Below are positions 1 through 11,236 of a DNA stretch of 64,000 nucleotides, piece by piece. This DNA comes from Sycon ciliatum (lineage: Eukaryota; Porifera; Calcarea; Leucosolenida; Sycettidae). The position numbers were made by a program, and so were the translations under genes. The notes under the pieces are model-generated. The model worked only from the letters and a program-made list of their open reading frames with translations. It did no database searches and had not been told where the DNA came from. Position 1 is the first letter of the stretch. Each line of letters starts with the position of its first letter. The stretch covers positions 6,681,060 to 6,745,059 of the forward strand of contig NC_088651.1 in assembly GCF_964019385.1 (NCBI RefSeq), read 5' to 3'.

Positions 1-889
1 CAGGCACGTTTACTAGGCATCTAAGCCTTATTCTAAAATCACCTCTACCCTAGGGAAACGACTATGTGGATTGGGACATACTCATTCATTTTATTGCAGG
101 TGATGCGAAGGTGGAGCGGCAATTCACACTCGCGGACCTCATATCAGTCTCAGGTCATGTTGACACTACAATACAATGTGCTGTAACTAACTACCACGGC
201 ACGTGAGCAGAGACAAGAAATGCGAACGCTTGCCCTGAGCCTGAGGGTGCATATCTTAGAAGCCAAGTGTCAAAACTGCCAGACATGTGGTCGGGTAAAC
301 GCGAGGCATTGATAGCACGGATCCAGCAGCGCTCTAGACTACCTGCAACCACCAATCCAGGCGTGTGAGAGCTAAAATGTATGACATTGTACAGTAGATC
401 TACTGGATTGCCTTGAGAAGGCGCAGGAATTGCTGAAGATACCAGGAATAAAGAAGTTATAACGTAAATCTACATGTTGGACTAGTAGTAGCCACAACTT
501 TCTTCCGTAGGCTCCAGCGGATAATGCTCGAGAATTTTTTCAATGGATTCTGCTTTTCAATATGCTCCAAAATCCAACTGAATGCTATTCTGCTCCAAAG
601 TAGCACTGAATGCTTCAATTCTGCTTCGAAAAATGGAAATACATGTAATAGTATAGATGACTAATGTTTCAGATTCATAACACCATGTATCTTGCAGCAT
701 AACCATAATATGATACAATGTCATGTACTAATCCGTCTGACGAGTGTTTTTGAACACGAAACTCGGAGTAACGAGAAAGCTTTTTGGTCTCTGTTGTTCT
801 GCCTTGTGTACTAGTTTTCGCAAGAAGATGCTAGTTTTCTGCAAAACTTGCGGGAGTATGCTAGCGAAATGCTAGTGCTAGTGGTTGTG
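1..889. other. no recognisable feature
   Basis: I see no gene, RNA or clear repeat here. The sequence is AT-leaning with scattered stop codons in all frames. Confidence 0.5.
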
Positions 890-899
890 AAACTTATCC

Positions 900-1010
900 A
901 CTCACTCCCACCGTTAGGCGCTGCATCTGCCGCTAGGGTTTACCGGGTGTTACCGGCCGTCGTGAGTTCCCTTCGAGAACGGACAGGATAATTCCTTTTT
1001 TTGCTTTTAA
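900..1010 (+). repeat. dispersed repeat, copy 1
   Basis: A block of about 100 bp beginning near GCTGCATCTGCCGCTAGGG is found again, same strand and nearly identical, at about 39905-39995. Both copies end in a T-rich run followed by an ATGC-CTAGT stretch. It is non-coding; I cannot assign a family. Confidence 0.6.
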
Positions 1011-1860
1011 TGCTAGTTTTCAGAAAGTGCTAATTATTCTAGATATAAAGCTAGCACTATCCGCCGGGCGCCTAGCCACAAACATTAATAGCTATGGATC
1101 ACGGCTTGTCTAGGTTGTAGCGTAGGGTGTTGTGTTGTCACCTGTGTCTGTGGACAGCTTGTATCGTAGCTGACACTTGGGGCGCGTCCGAAAGACATGG
1201 CAGATGCTGACTGCTGTGCGAAGAACTCGCGCTATTTGCTTGTGGTAACTACTATACTGGAGCACATGCACACTTCAGTACAGTGCATCTGCATTGCAAG
1301 GCCTGGTCTCTTCACCATCAACCCCGCCATCTGAAGCCACTACCGATATTATGGCATTAAAAGGCCGAAGTCAAAAGGCGTAGTGCCAAATGTACACTTC
1401 AATGTGGCAATGTGGCTATATTATGGCAATGCGACTCCAAAGTGATACACCTCTACTGGCTCTAGACGCTACCAGGACATCTTCCACACAGTTACGAATT
1501 GTTTACACAGTGACAGGGTGGTGGTCTGGCACGCGCTTTGCCTCCAATTTAAATTTTGTTTAAAGGGGAAGTGCATCGATTTTTCAAGTAGGGCTCAGAT
1601 GAAAGACAATTGGATATCGGTTCCGATGGTATATCTCTCGCTTGCGTACGGCAAGGGAAACTTGCCATATCGCCGATTTCCTGATCCCGTTTCCATGGCG
1701 ACTACAGGTGATGACGCACATTCTGCTTAGCTCCGTGAGCATGGTGAGAGAGAAGGTCGATCACTGAAGAATTGTGTCATTTTCAGTTGTCTTCTTGTAT
1801 TCACGAAGTGAAAGAAGTACTGTGTTCAAGGCTGTTAGTGCCGTGAACTGTTTATTAGTA
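1011..1860. other. no recognisable feature
   Basis: Only short open frames without recognisable motifs are present. Nothing here supports a gene call. Confidence 0.4.
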
Positions 1861-1867
1861 GTCCTCT

Positions 1868-2088
1868 CCGTTGTGTACTGGGACGTGACACCGACAGGGG
1901 AAAGCTGGAGTGCGGAGACGTTAGCTGGCAAGCGAAAATCGTGACGAACCAAGTGCTGAAATCTTGGTTGGGACAAATCAAACTTTCAGCATTTACCTCA
2001 ACCAAGGACCATGCCGTTTGCTCTTTCCACTTCCTGAAGATGGATGCGCTGCCTGCTGGAGACTCTCCTATCTCTCGTAACATCTTCT
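1868..2088 (+). pseudogene. fragment resembling a THAP-type zinc-finger domain
   Basis: The plus strand is open from about 1868 to a TGA at 2086-2088. It encodes a stretch with WLGQIK, then an S/T-rich loop, then VCSFHF about 20 residues later. In THAP domains a tryptophan-containing helix is followed by C-S-x-H-F, where Cys and His bind zinc. The N-terminal C-x(2-4)-C pair is not clear, and no downstream transposase or regulator is visible. THAP domains occur both in cellular factors and in P-element-type transposases. Given the repeat-rich surroundings this looks like a decayed transposon piece, but a terminal exon of a real gene is possible. The assignment rests on one motif and is weak. 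Confidence 0.3.
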
Positions 2089-2554
2089 GAAGCCAGGTGA
2101 GACGACGAGTAGCGGAGATTAGCGAACGAAATAATGTCGTATGTTTTGAATTTTTTGCTGAACATATCTCAGGAGAGATGGCATGTATGAACTTAGTCCA
2201 TGTGAACTCAATCAGCCCATGAACTAACCCATGAACAAATGCTTTCCTTGCAGACGTGCATTTGTCTATCCAATCTACACGTAGAGATCATTCCATGCCC
2301 TCAGTGAATGGCCTATTATTATTATTTTGTCCATGCACTTCATCTGCATGTTGTCTCTATGGAGAAGGGTATTGTTCATTTCATATGAAGAAGTTCAGGC
2401 AATAGATGCTTTCCTCTGGTCCTAGCATGGTTTTCCGTTACCGTTGTGGGTGTATGTACTTTGCACATACACCGCTGTCATATACATAGATCGCCTTTAG
2501 CATTCCCACACTTGAAAGTGTTCTTGTACGTGCTGTGATAGTCTTACTAGTCTT

Positions 2555-2735
2555 CTTTCTTCTGTTAAGGTCACCTTACAGGTGATGATTGTAAACTTTA
2601 GTGTTAGTGTTAGTTTTCTTGCCAAATTGTGTCTGTGTGTATGTGTGAGTTTTCTCATCTTTCGTTTTGTTTAGGTCACCTTACAAGTGATGATTGTTTA
2701 GTTTGCTGGCCTTGCCAATTGTGTCACCATGATGT
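2555..2735 (+). repeat. two diverged direct repeats of about 85 bp
   Basis: A segment containing AGGTCACCTTACAGGTGATG occurs at about 2568 and again, slightly changed, at about 2673. It lies just upstream of a hammerhead-like motif and may belong to the same retroelement remnant. Confidence 0.5.
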
Positions 2736-2807
2736 GTTAGTTCTAGAACATTCATCTGCCTGCATTATTCGTCTTTATATTTCGTAATTTGGCCTCCCCT
2801 TCCTCAA

Positions 2808-2842
2808 TGCCCTGATGATGCCCAATGGGCGAAATATTGGCA
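2808..2842 (+). ncRNA. hammerhead ribozyme-like motif, variant
   Basis: The conserved box CTGATGA (2812-2818) is followed by a stem II GCCC/GGGC with loop AAT, then GAAA (2831-2834). Stem III would be only AT/AT, the cleavage base is U2838, and stem I pairs TGCC (2808-2811) with GGCA (2839-2842). An extra T precedes stem II. Minimal stem III is typical of retroelement type I hammerheads, but the extra base and weak stems make activity doubtful. Confidence 0.4.
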
Positions 2843-2932
2843 AAGTTATTTATTTGGTGCAGCTGAGAGCCTGTTGCCGGAATGGCGGTGTTTTCAAGAT
2901 GTTATAAATTCTTTAAAAAAATTCCTTTTTTT

Positions 2933-3330
2933 AAGACATAACCTGGGATTCGAACCCGCACTATCGCGCGCCCTGCATGCATCCCCCGATACACTTCGCA
3001 TACATACTAATTCTTCCAAGTTGTTTCACATTGTGATCTTGCATTTGAAAGCCCTATTTGAATATGCATTGTGGCCAGCCGTCTTTGATGGCACGGTACG
3101 GTAGGGGATAGGGACGGGACAGGTACGATCGAGGGTAATACGACACCGTCTCCCGTACCGTACCGTACCATCAAACACAGCTGGCCACATACAGCTGCCC
3201 GCAATATTCAAATAGGGCTTTCAGACGCAAGATAATAACGTGAAGCAACTTGGAAGAATGGGTATGAATGCGAAGTGTATGGGGGAATGCATGTAGGGCG
3301 ATAGTGCGGGTTCGAATCCCAGGATGCCTG
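2933..3330. mobile_element. foldback element with tRNA-like B boxes
   Basis: Two arms of about 160-175 bp (about 2950-3105 and 3147-3322) are inverted copies of each other around a short centre. Each arm carries a sequence of the form GGTTCGAATCCCAGG, which matches a tRNA T-loop or pol III B box. This suggests an inverted pair of tRNA-derived SINE-like sequences or a MITE that captured one. The centre holds the GGTACGGTACGG family that recurs at 4020-4205 and 9010-9160. Confidence 0.55.
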
Positions 3331-3429
3331 AAAAAAGGAGAATTGAAAAATTATTAACATCCTATGCTTTTTTGCCGTCAGATACGGATAGCGCCAGGCG
3401 TGACACAAACAAACAAACACACAAACAAA

Positions 3430-3840
3430 CACCAAACGAGAGAGCTTGGAAGCTCAGGGCCCTGCGCTATGTTTTGTTGCCTAGCTCCTCGTGCATGTTG
3501 TTAGAACTGATGGAAATGCTTTTTCCTTTGATTAGCTACATCATTGTATTGCAAAAACGTTTCAATGAGATACTGAAGTAACGTCTTCTGCATAGCTATG
3601 GGACCGGCGCTGACTCTGCCGATCACGGGCGTTCTGGAGTCGACGGGATGTCTGTCCTGACGTTTCCTGGGACCGGCGCTGACTCTGCCGATCACGGAAG
3701 TTTATCTTCTTCTTATTATTATACTGACGGCAACTAACATCCATTCTGATTGCATTTACTCGTCTCCCTACTTCGTATTTCTTTCCAGGAAATCTCCCCA
3801 TACAGCAGGGAATCGTTTACATAATATGACTCCCTGCTAT
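3430..3840 (+). repeat. dispersed repeat, copy 1 (second copy at 7870-8220)
   Basis: The block starting GAGAGCTTGGAAGCTCAGGG and the following CCGGCGCTGACTCTGCCGATCACGG unit recur at about 7878-8220 on the same strand, including the internal duplication of the GCGCTGACTC unit. It is non-coding and of unknown family. Confidence 0.6.
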
Positions 3841-4019
3841 ACATCTACATGACTGTATAAACGTTATAATTATTATGCTATACGCCTACATGCGATTCCT
3901 GGGCTGGTCGACAGGCGGCCCAGCCAGCCTGCTAGTGGGATCTCGGCCTCGCACACAAATCCACACAAAATGTTACTCCACTGAATGCATTCCCCCGATA
4001 CACTTCGCATATATACTCA

Positions 4020-4205
4020 TTCTCTTGTTGGTACCGTACTCTTGATGGTACGGGACAGGTACGGGATAGCGCCAGGCATGCCGATGGCACAAACAAACAA
4101 AAATATTGTGGCCAGTTGTCTTTGCTGGTACGGTACAGTACGGGACAGATACGGGATAGCGCCAGGCGTGACAAAAACAAACAAACACACAAACACACAA
4201 ATACC
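4020..4205 (+). repeat. GGTACGG-rich dispersed repeat
   Basis: Two partial copies of a unit with GGTACGG, then GATAGCGCCAGGC, then runs of CAAA. The same unit is at 3060-3190, 3380-3440 and 9010-9160. Confidence 0.55.
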
Positions 4206-4206
4206 A

Positions 4207-4350
4207 AATTAAAGCTGTGTGGACCCTGGCTAGCGCCAGACGTTACTGAAGTAACGTCTTCTGCATAGCTACGGGAATTAAAGCTGTGTGGACCCTGGCT
4301 AGCGCCAGACGTTACTGAAGTAACGTCTTCTGCATAGCTACGGGAATTAA
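4207..4350 (+). repeat. tandem pair of a 69-bp unit containing a short palindrome
   Basis: The unit beginning AATTAAAGCTGTGTGG is present twice in tandem (starts 4207 and 4276) and once more at about 9156-9227. Inside is the palindrome AGACGTTACTGAAGTAACGTCT. All copies directly follow a GGTACGG repeat, so the two probably form one composite element. Confidence 0.6.
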
Positions 4351-4756
4351 TTTTATTATTTTCACAGTCCGGCTTCTGCAGCATTAGACACCCTTAGCAA
4401 ACAACGGTAACGCTATTTTTTACGGTACTCGTACCTTGATCACCCAAATAGCGTTGAAGCTGCAGCGTATAAACGTTATGGGGGCTGATTTATCGTTGTG
4501 ACCAACGGTACGTGTTTTAGCCAAATATTGCATAGTCCGTACGCATTTCACCTTGTATCGCGTATATGGTGACAAAAATGGTTGTACCGCACGAAATCAA
4601 AGGCAACAGCGTTCTAAAAATAGCGTGCATCTTGCTAAAGGTCGAACCTAAATCACGGTATTTTCCCCCTTACGATAATACCGTTACAACATAACGTTTT
4701 TTGCTAAGGGTGTCTAATAGCATCTGGTAGACGTCTGCAATCTTGAGTGCGATCAT

Positions 4757-5795
4757 TTAATACGATCCCCCATCTCCGAAGCAGGAATAGAACGATGTCA
4801 AGGTAGTGATAAATCGTCTTCCAATATTTCCAGACGGCACAGAGAAAGCATTCGGGCGACAGTGAACACATTTGTTATATGCAGCCTCTATGGCTTCAGC
4901 TGTCTCCACTGCGGACAGATCACTAAGCCTGAACGATGGGTCGGAGCTAGCTATGGGTTCCGGCTCGGGCAGATCCAAGCCGGTCTGGACTTCAGCTGAG
5001 CCCTGCACACGCAAGGTCGACATAGCGGTATTCACTTCAACAGCATCCCAGGACGTGTGCCCCCTGGTCTCCCGGGAAGCAGAGTGTAAGTCACTTGTGG
5101 CTGGTACCGAATTACCATGCACAAGTCCCCCAGGCAAGCCGGACCCGGTGTCATACACGTCGGGCGAGCAATCATACTGGAGCTAAAGTGTCGACAGCGG
5201 AATGCGGATCAACCGCTTCCTGTCCTTCAGGTAAGTTGGTATCAGCTCCAGTTTTAAAGGGTTCAATTTGTTTGTCATTTATAGTATTGTCCATTTCACC
5301 ATTGTCAGCTACCGGTAAAGACCGTGCATCGAGGCTCCTATCCAGCCGGCCAGCAGAAGAGAGAATGGGATGGCCCGACACTGGTTCATGTCCAGGTAGA
5401 ACCGGCACTGGGCAAGCGGGAATACCCCGCCGCTGTGCCAAGCTGGAGTCAGCACCTCCCAAGGAACCATGAACCACAATGGTACAGTCGCTTGGTGAAT
5501 TGGAGTGCGCCGCCATCGGCACAAGACCTCTATCATCAGCTCGAGGTGGATGCGGATTGCGACATTTCCCATCCATCATTGGCCTGCAGTTTGTACAGGG
5601 CTGCTTGAGGCCGCGGCATCTACAGTCTCTGCACAGGTCACCGTTTGCAGCGCAGCGACAGCACCCCACCTGTCCGCTGTTTCCCTTCGCTCGTTCCCGC
5701 CGGCGTACACAGCTGCGCAGCGCGTCTAATTCACGTCTTGACGCTTCCTGCGCCCATGGCCATGCAGATTGGATATCGACATCGTCTCCCATCAC
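4757..5795 (-). pseudogene. N-terminal part of a decayed reverse-transcriptase element protein
   Basis: Minus-strand coding runs from about 5795 to 5172, then continues in another frame to 4757, so there is one frameshift near 5165. The first part (about residues 45-80) has a Cys cluster of the form CCRC, CRDCRC, CTNC and KCRNP, like a zinc-binding knuckle. The second part contains AIEAAYNKCVHCRPNAFSVP followed by SG. From memory, cnidarian and sponge mobile-element proteins carry a similar segment (I-x-E-A-Y ... N-x-F-x-VPSG) upstream of a reverse transcriptase with an EGTTQGDP motif. That reverse-transcriptase part is absent here, but a separate copy lies at 61850-63430. The miniature LTR element at 5912-7218 lies just upstream. 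The family link is by recalled similarity and needs a search. Confidence 0.55.
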
Positions 5796-5911
5796 GCGTG
5801 TACGGTCTGGACACGCTCAGCCCTAGACTATGTCTTTTTCTCTTTCTTTGCTCCCCTATTGCTCATCACTTCTTTCACAGATTTGGTATTATGGAAAGTT
5901 TGGAAACCCCC

Positions 5912-6156
5912 TGTAGTAACTGGCCTTTCTCCACCTGCTCCCAGTCCCGTGCCATCTCCACACTTGTACAAAGGGGACGACGATGACTACATTTAGAAGA
6001 CTGTTTATTGACACGACGAAGAAACACAACTAGACAAGACGAACTCAAGACGAAGACTACTTTTTACACTACAGCAACACGCGCATGCGCAAACATGATT
6101 GTACACGCGACGTACACAAAATAACGTACTATACGGTAGAAAGTCCGTCTACTACA
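5912..6156 (-). repeat. 3' LTR of the miniature element
   Basis: 245 bp, TG...CA ends, adjoining the purine tract at 6157-6170 on the minus strand. Near-identical to the LTR at 6974-7218. Confidence 0.8.
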
Positions 6157-6973
6157 CTGCTCCCCTCTCAAATAATTTTCCGTCCTCGGAAAACAAACAA
6201 GAACATAACACAAAAATTAATGTATACACTGCTGCCTCCTCAAAAGGCTGAATCGTTCCTGATTCAAAAAATAATAACAGAAGAAAAATAGATCACACTA
6301 GCCACGCGAGCATACCACACCAATCACCCAAAAATGTATCGCAGCAAAACACAGCAGCCAGAGACCATCTGCCATTCACGCAGGACCTGATAACACAAAA
6401 CCCTGTCTGCCCACCAACCAGACCTTCAGCTCACGCGCTGGAACACAATCGTGGGAAATGCATACAACATCACACTCGCGCCACCTCACCAATCACGTAA
6501 AAATTCTAAAATGTAAGAGGACAAAATAATAAGAAGAGCAAATAAGAAAATGACCCTCGTCCTCGAGGAGAGCAACTGATAAATAAAAGAAAAAAATTGA
6601 GGAGAACAGCAAATACAAAACTCACGCCGTCTACCATGTCGTCCGCCATCTCAAGGAATGCTGCTCAGCGTCGACATCCTCACTTCTGGGCACAGTTTTA
6701 CGTCGTGTCCGGGACCATCCATCCTTCTTTTTCTCTTTTCCTTTTCTTCTGGGCACAGTTTTACGTCATGTCCGGGACCACCAGTGACGACGATTGACAA
6801 GAGACGGGCGAGACGAATGATGCAGGACGAAGACGACGGACAAACTTCTTGAAGACTGACGAAACTGTTACGATAGGACGACCGGAGATGACATCGGAAA
6901 CTGGGAGCGAAGGCCACGCAGGACGAATCCAGAAGTTGATTTTGACAACAGTTTCCATCACCGCTGCCACCAA

Positions 6974-7218
6974 TGTATTAACTGGCCTTTCTCCACCTGC
7001 TCCCAGTCCCGTGCCATCTCCACACTTGTACAAAGGGGACGACGATGACTACATTTAGAAGACTGTTTATTGACACGACGAAGAAACACAACTAGACAAG
7101 ACGAACTCAAGACGAAGACTACTTTTTACACTACAGCAACACGCGCATGCGCAAACATGATTGTACACGCGACGTACACAAAATAACGTACTATACGGTA
7201 GAAAGTCCGTCTACTACA
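6974..7218 (-). repeat. 5' LTR of the miniature element
   Basis: 245 bp, partner of the repeat at 5912-6156. On the minus strand it is followed by the putative primer-binding site. Confidence 0.8.
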
Positions 7219-7254
7219 CCCCCTCGATAGGCGAAAGCCTTTGGGGAATCCTTA

Positions 7255-7302
7255 AACAATAAAAATTACAAAAAATTACAAAAAATTACAAAAAATTACA
7301 CC
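7255..7302 (+). repeat. short AAAAATTAC tandem array
   Basis: About four copies of a 10-11-bp A-rich unit ending ATTACA lie just outside the miniature LTR element. Confidence 0.7.
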
Positions 7303-7869
7303 GCAGCGGCACCTGTGACCATTACACGGGCTGAATCCGAACGCAGAGTCACAACTCCATGGTGCTTCGAGAGGGAAAGTGATTCCGTAAAAAGAAATAT
7401 CGAGGAAAACAACGAGATTCCAAGACCTCCAGCAAGTCCTTCATGCTATGGGAGAGTAAACTCCCCGAACAACTCCGTTCATAGGCGCAGTATGCCCTAG
7501 TGCACTGGAAAAGTCGAAAACTCGAAGAAATTCCTCCAATATACAGCAAAGAAATATCTATCGATCAGAGCTCAGAAACGCTCAACCGCTCGCCACGAAG
7601 CATACTCAACTCAAAAGTCCTGCTGCACGTGGCTAAAAAACGTGATTTTTGGACTTTTTTGGAATTCTGCACACTTTTGCGTGTTTCCATGATACGACAA
7701 GTTGCGCACGGTCTGCTCACATTTTCAACTGCAGTGCTGCCAAAAAATGACATTATTATTATTATTATTATTCGCGTATCCGTCCCGAATGGTACTCACG
7801 ACGGCAGAATTAACTGTGAGCATGTGTGTGTGAGAGTGGGAGAACGAAATGAAAAAGAAAAGAAGAGTC

Positions 7870-8220
7870 CTGCAACGAGAGAGCTTGGAAGCTCAGGGCC
7901 CTACGCTATGCTTTGTGGCTTAGCTCATCGTGCATGTTGTGGGAACTGATGGAAATGTTTCCTGGGACGGCGCTGACTCTGCCGATCACGGGCGTTCTGG
8001 AGTCGACGGGATCTCTCTCCCGACGTTTCCTGTGACCGGCGCTGACTCGCCCGTTCATGCCTATTTTGGAGACGACGGGATCTCTCTTCCAAAGTATGTT
8101 TTTGCTGACGCATCTTATCACTTATTCGGCAACTAACGTCCATTCTAATTTCATTTCCTCCTCGTGTCCCTATTTCTTTCCAGAAAGTCTCCTTATACAT
8201 CAGGGAGTCGTACTGTATTG
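7870..8220 (+). repeat. dispersed repeat, copy 2 (first copy at 3430-3840)
   Basis: Same block as at 3430-3840, starting GAGAGCTTGGAAGCTCAGGG, with the GCGCTGACTC unit repeated. The region from 8220 to 9000 beyond it shows nothing I can identify. Confidence 0.6.
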
Positions 8221-9009
8221 ACAGCTACCCTAACGGGTCACGCCGCGCTCCACCCAAGCATGGGTATGATGAGGGACAGTGGCAACAGAAACAAAAAACA
8301 GCAAGCAGAGAGAGAGAGATACCAAGAGAAAGACAGCGATAGTAGTATATCTGGTGTGCGACATATAGAAAAGAGAGATGACAAGAGATACGCACAAAAA
8401 AGGAAACAATAATTATTTTTGCAGTTCCGAAACAATCAACCAGGTGATGGAGTGTGGGCACCCGAAGTCCCCCCCTGGACTCCACTGGAAGAACATTCCA
8501 CGCAGGGATATCAGCGATAGGCCGAGCGTTGAAAACAGCCATGAGGACACATCGTCTAGAAGTCCACCCCGCTCGAACTGAAATTGCAGGTTCAAACAAT
8601 TTCCCACGCGTCGCCAGGCAGCGTAACTCTTCTCCCTGCATCACCATCCATCTCCAGCAACCGTCTCCACTCACAGCTCATGCCTCTGCCACCACTGTAC
8701 TCCTCCGAGCTTCGCAGTTTGAAACCATTCGGGGGTCAGCTACACCACCGCGAATGGAGAGACGAGGACGACAACGGTCGTGACTGAAAAGACACTGCCT
8801 TGGCGACCGCGTCGCGGAATCCTCGCCCCAGCAAGTTCAGAAACACGCCAGGGCGACTCTGGTGGACCCAGAGCCAACCCCTTGGCAAGACTAGTAAGAG
8901 GAACGACTGAAAACTCAGATAAAACGGAGCTACAAAAAGTGCAACCGTCCCATTCAACCACAGTTGCAACACACAGGGAGTCGTATACATGTACATAATA
9001 CATGTACGA

Positions 9010-9230
9010 CCAATATTGTGGCCAGCTGTGTTTGATGGTACGGTACGGTACGGGACAGATACGGGAGCCAGCAAATGGCAGTGTGTTGATGGTGCGATAC
9101 GGTACGGGACAGATACGGGATAGCGCCAGGCGTGACACAAACAAACAAACACCAAATTAAAGCTGTGTGGACCCTGGCTAGCGCCAGACGTTACTGAAGT
9201 AACGTCTTCTGCATAGCTACGGGAATAAAG
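9010..9230 (+). repeat. GGTACGG repeat plus one 69-bp palindromic unit
   Basis: Composite copy of the arrangement at 4020-4350: two GGTACGG blocks, GATAGCGCCAGGCGTGACAC, a CAAA run, then the AATTAAAGCTGTGTGG unit. Confidence 0.6.
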
Positions 9231-9759
9231 GTCAACTAAAGAGCAGTACTAGACTAAATGGCTGAGCAGATGTTACTCCATTGTTTTCTGTCGCCGGCAT
9301 AGGTGCCGAGATCACGAAGGCAGCTGGGTTTAAAAATGCAGATAGGTGTGTGTGAGGCGGACGTCTCGCTGGAGACTTGCGGTGAGGCAATAGCGGGGTG
9401 CACCTATTCGAAAGGGCTGCCTGGTAGCATATGTACAGAAAGCAGTGACAGCAACATTTGCAGGGATGTCACTTGGCTGACGTAATATAATTATGTCCTA
9501 ATAGCTTCCACCTGACCCGCTTGGCCATTTCAGATACAGAGCACTGGCCAGTAACAGCATAAATGACAGCGTGCAACAAAAAAAATCTTTCCTTGCAAGG
9601 GCACATATTTGGCCATAACTCTTGAACGGCTGGTCAGATCGAGACAAAAATTCCAGAAATTTTGCAGCTATTCATGCTCTTTCAACTGGTGTAGCACTCG
9701 ATATGAAGTTACATATTCGACTTTTCAGGGATGTTACGACCAGTCTGCCCCCTTAAGAT

Positions 9760-10432
9760 GGGACGAGGGTGAGCCCAACCACACACTAAGGGGCAATACT
9801 CGCCTGTGGGTCACACAAAGCCGTTGTAGACGCGTTGGCGGCTCTCGGCGTCCATAATGGGAGACGCTCGCTTCAGGAAGCCAATCCGCTGGTTAGCACG
9901 GGAAGCTAGGGAGCGGAGGTGGAAGGAGTAGCTCAGGGTGTCGTCGAAGGTGACTCGCAGGAGTTTCAGCCGACTCTCTTCACTGACCGGTTCTGCCATC
10001 AAATGTTGCTCGAGGGAGCTCCCAGGGCTGGCGATGGTGGCCTATAGACAAAGCCTGCGTCTTGGAGGGCTCAAATTTGATCCTCCACTTACATTTATGT
10101 CCCCAACGGGAAAACGCATCAATGCCCTGCTGGAGGAGCTCGGAGCCACAATCGTTGTCAGCTCTTGATGTGAGGTAGTGGAAGAGAGTGGTATCGTCAG
10201 CGTAGGCTGCTAGCTCCATACCTGGTAGGAGGTGGTCCTCGCCATCATTGGTGTAGAGGATGAACAGGGTGGGACCAAGGATACTGCCCTGCGGCACGCC
10301 AGCTTTGGTCGGGTACGGACTGGAAAGTTCACCTCCAACTGCAACCCTCAAGTGACGATCAGTCAGGTGTCCTTTCCAAGTGTCCCATGCCTGGGTTGCT
10401 TGGACCTCATTCGCTTCCTTGTCATTGGACAT
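9760..10432 (-). pseudogene. LINE reverse transcriptase fragment
   Basis: The minus-strand translation from 10432 contains AGVPQGSILGPTLFILYTND (reverse transcriptase region B/4), then AAYADDTTLF with the YADD catalytic pair about 25 residues later, then the thumb-like SHRxLRVTFDD-type continuation in another frame from about 10002. This order is that of jockey/CR1-like non-LTR retrotransposons. The fingers, the first catalytic Asp, the endonuclease and the 3' end are missing, and a frameshift lies near 9990. It is a dead 5'- and 3'-truncated copy downstream of the last visible ADAM exon. Confidence 0.85.
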
Positions 10433-10675
10433 TATCAGTCGGTTCGGTTTGCGAATTCAAATACACACAACCAACCACCAACCTATGCCTGGTATCTATT
10501 GGGAAAGTGCAGCAAGTGCCATTGGTGTGACTAAATCACTACTCGACAGCGCTAACCAACGGCCTTCAAACTTGGAATGTTCATAGCATTTAAGATTTAA
10601 CGCAATAAATAGAGTAGGCTACGCACTCAGTACAAACACCTATAGCAAAACTTGTTTCCATGTATAAAAGCTTGT

Positions 10676-10711
10676 TCCTTGAACGTTTTCTTGGCCATCT
10701 CATCAGAAGGA
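10676..10711 (-). ncRNA. decayed hammerhead ribozyme motif
   Basis: On the minus strand TCCTT, CTGATGA, a short stem II remnant with TGGCCA, GAAA, stem III AAC/GTT, cleavage base C and AAGGA follow in hammerhead order. Stem I (TCCTT/AAGGA) and stem III pair, but stem II lacks a loop. It looks like a relic of a retroelement ribozyme. Confidence 0.4.
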
Positions 10712-10752
10712 TTACTGGTGCATAGTATTAGTGATAATTCCAAAGAGTGGAA

Positions 10753-10941
10753 GCAGGGGCGTAGAAGCCGGTGCGGACGGTCCCGCTTTGGCCGGACCAC
10801 TTTTTTTTAACACAATGCCCGAAGTGCCTAAAGTGGCCAGAATGCAGGATTTTGTACCCGAATTTCGAAATTTTCCGGCAGGAGACCCCGACCCCCCCCC
10901 CCCCTGCCGGACCACCTCCAACGGCTGTGCTACACGCCTGG
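10753..10941 (+). mobile_element. MITE with CAGGGGCGTAG termini
   Basis: The left end CAGGGGCGTAG and a diverged right end resembling CTACACGCCTGG enclose about 190 bp with a C-tract and the phrase AATGCAGGATTTTG. An inverted relative with CTACGCCCCTG is at 54781-54992 and a partial relative at about 53000-53110. Elements with these ends are widespread in animal genomes. I do not assign a superfamily. Confidence 0.6.
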
Positions 10942-11236
10942 AAAGGTAAGCGCCGTCAATGCTGGCCATCAATGCTGGCCATCAATGCTGGCCATCAAGC
11001 TGAACACAAGCTTTACTCCAGAACACCGTGGAATGCTGGCTTGGTACGATAACGGGACGATAAGACCTTCGGACTATACGGCCTAACCACCTATTCGACA
11101 ACGCAACGCAACAAGCACCCAACTTGGGAGGCTCAATTTCATCAAGGATAAAAAAATGAAAGGGACGCTTGTCGCGATGACAAATTGTAACAAACCGAAT
11201 GCCGATATCCTACAGTACTGTACTTGGTAAATGACC

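Larger units (their letters stand above)
5912..7218 (-). mobile_element. miniature LTR retrotransposon (TRIM-like), complete
   Basis: Two nearly identical 245-bp direct repeats (5912-6156 and 6974-7218) start with TGTA and end with TACTACA, and the element is flanked by CCCCC on both sides, a likely 5-bp target duplication. Read on the minus strand, the LTR at 6974-7218 is followed by TTGGTGGCAGCGGTGATGG, a plausible primer-binding site. The purine run GAGAGGGGAGCAG lies just before the LTR at 5912-6156, a plausible polypurine tract. The 817-bp internal region has no gag or pol and contains a duplicated block with GGGCACAGTTTTACGTC. It would depend on an autonomous partner. The near identity of the LTRs indicates a recent insertion. 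Confidence 0.85.
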
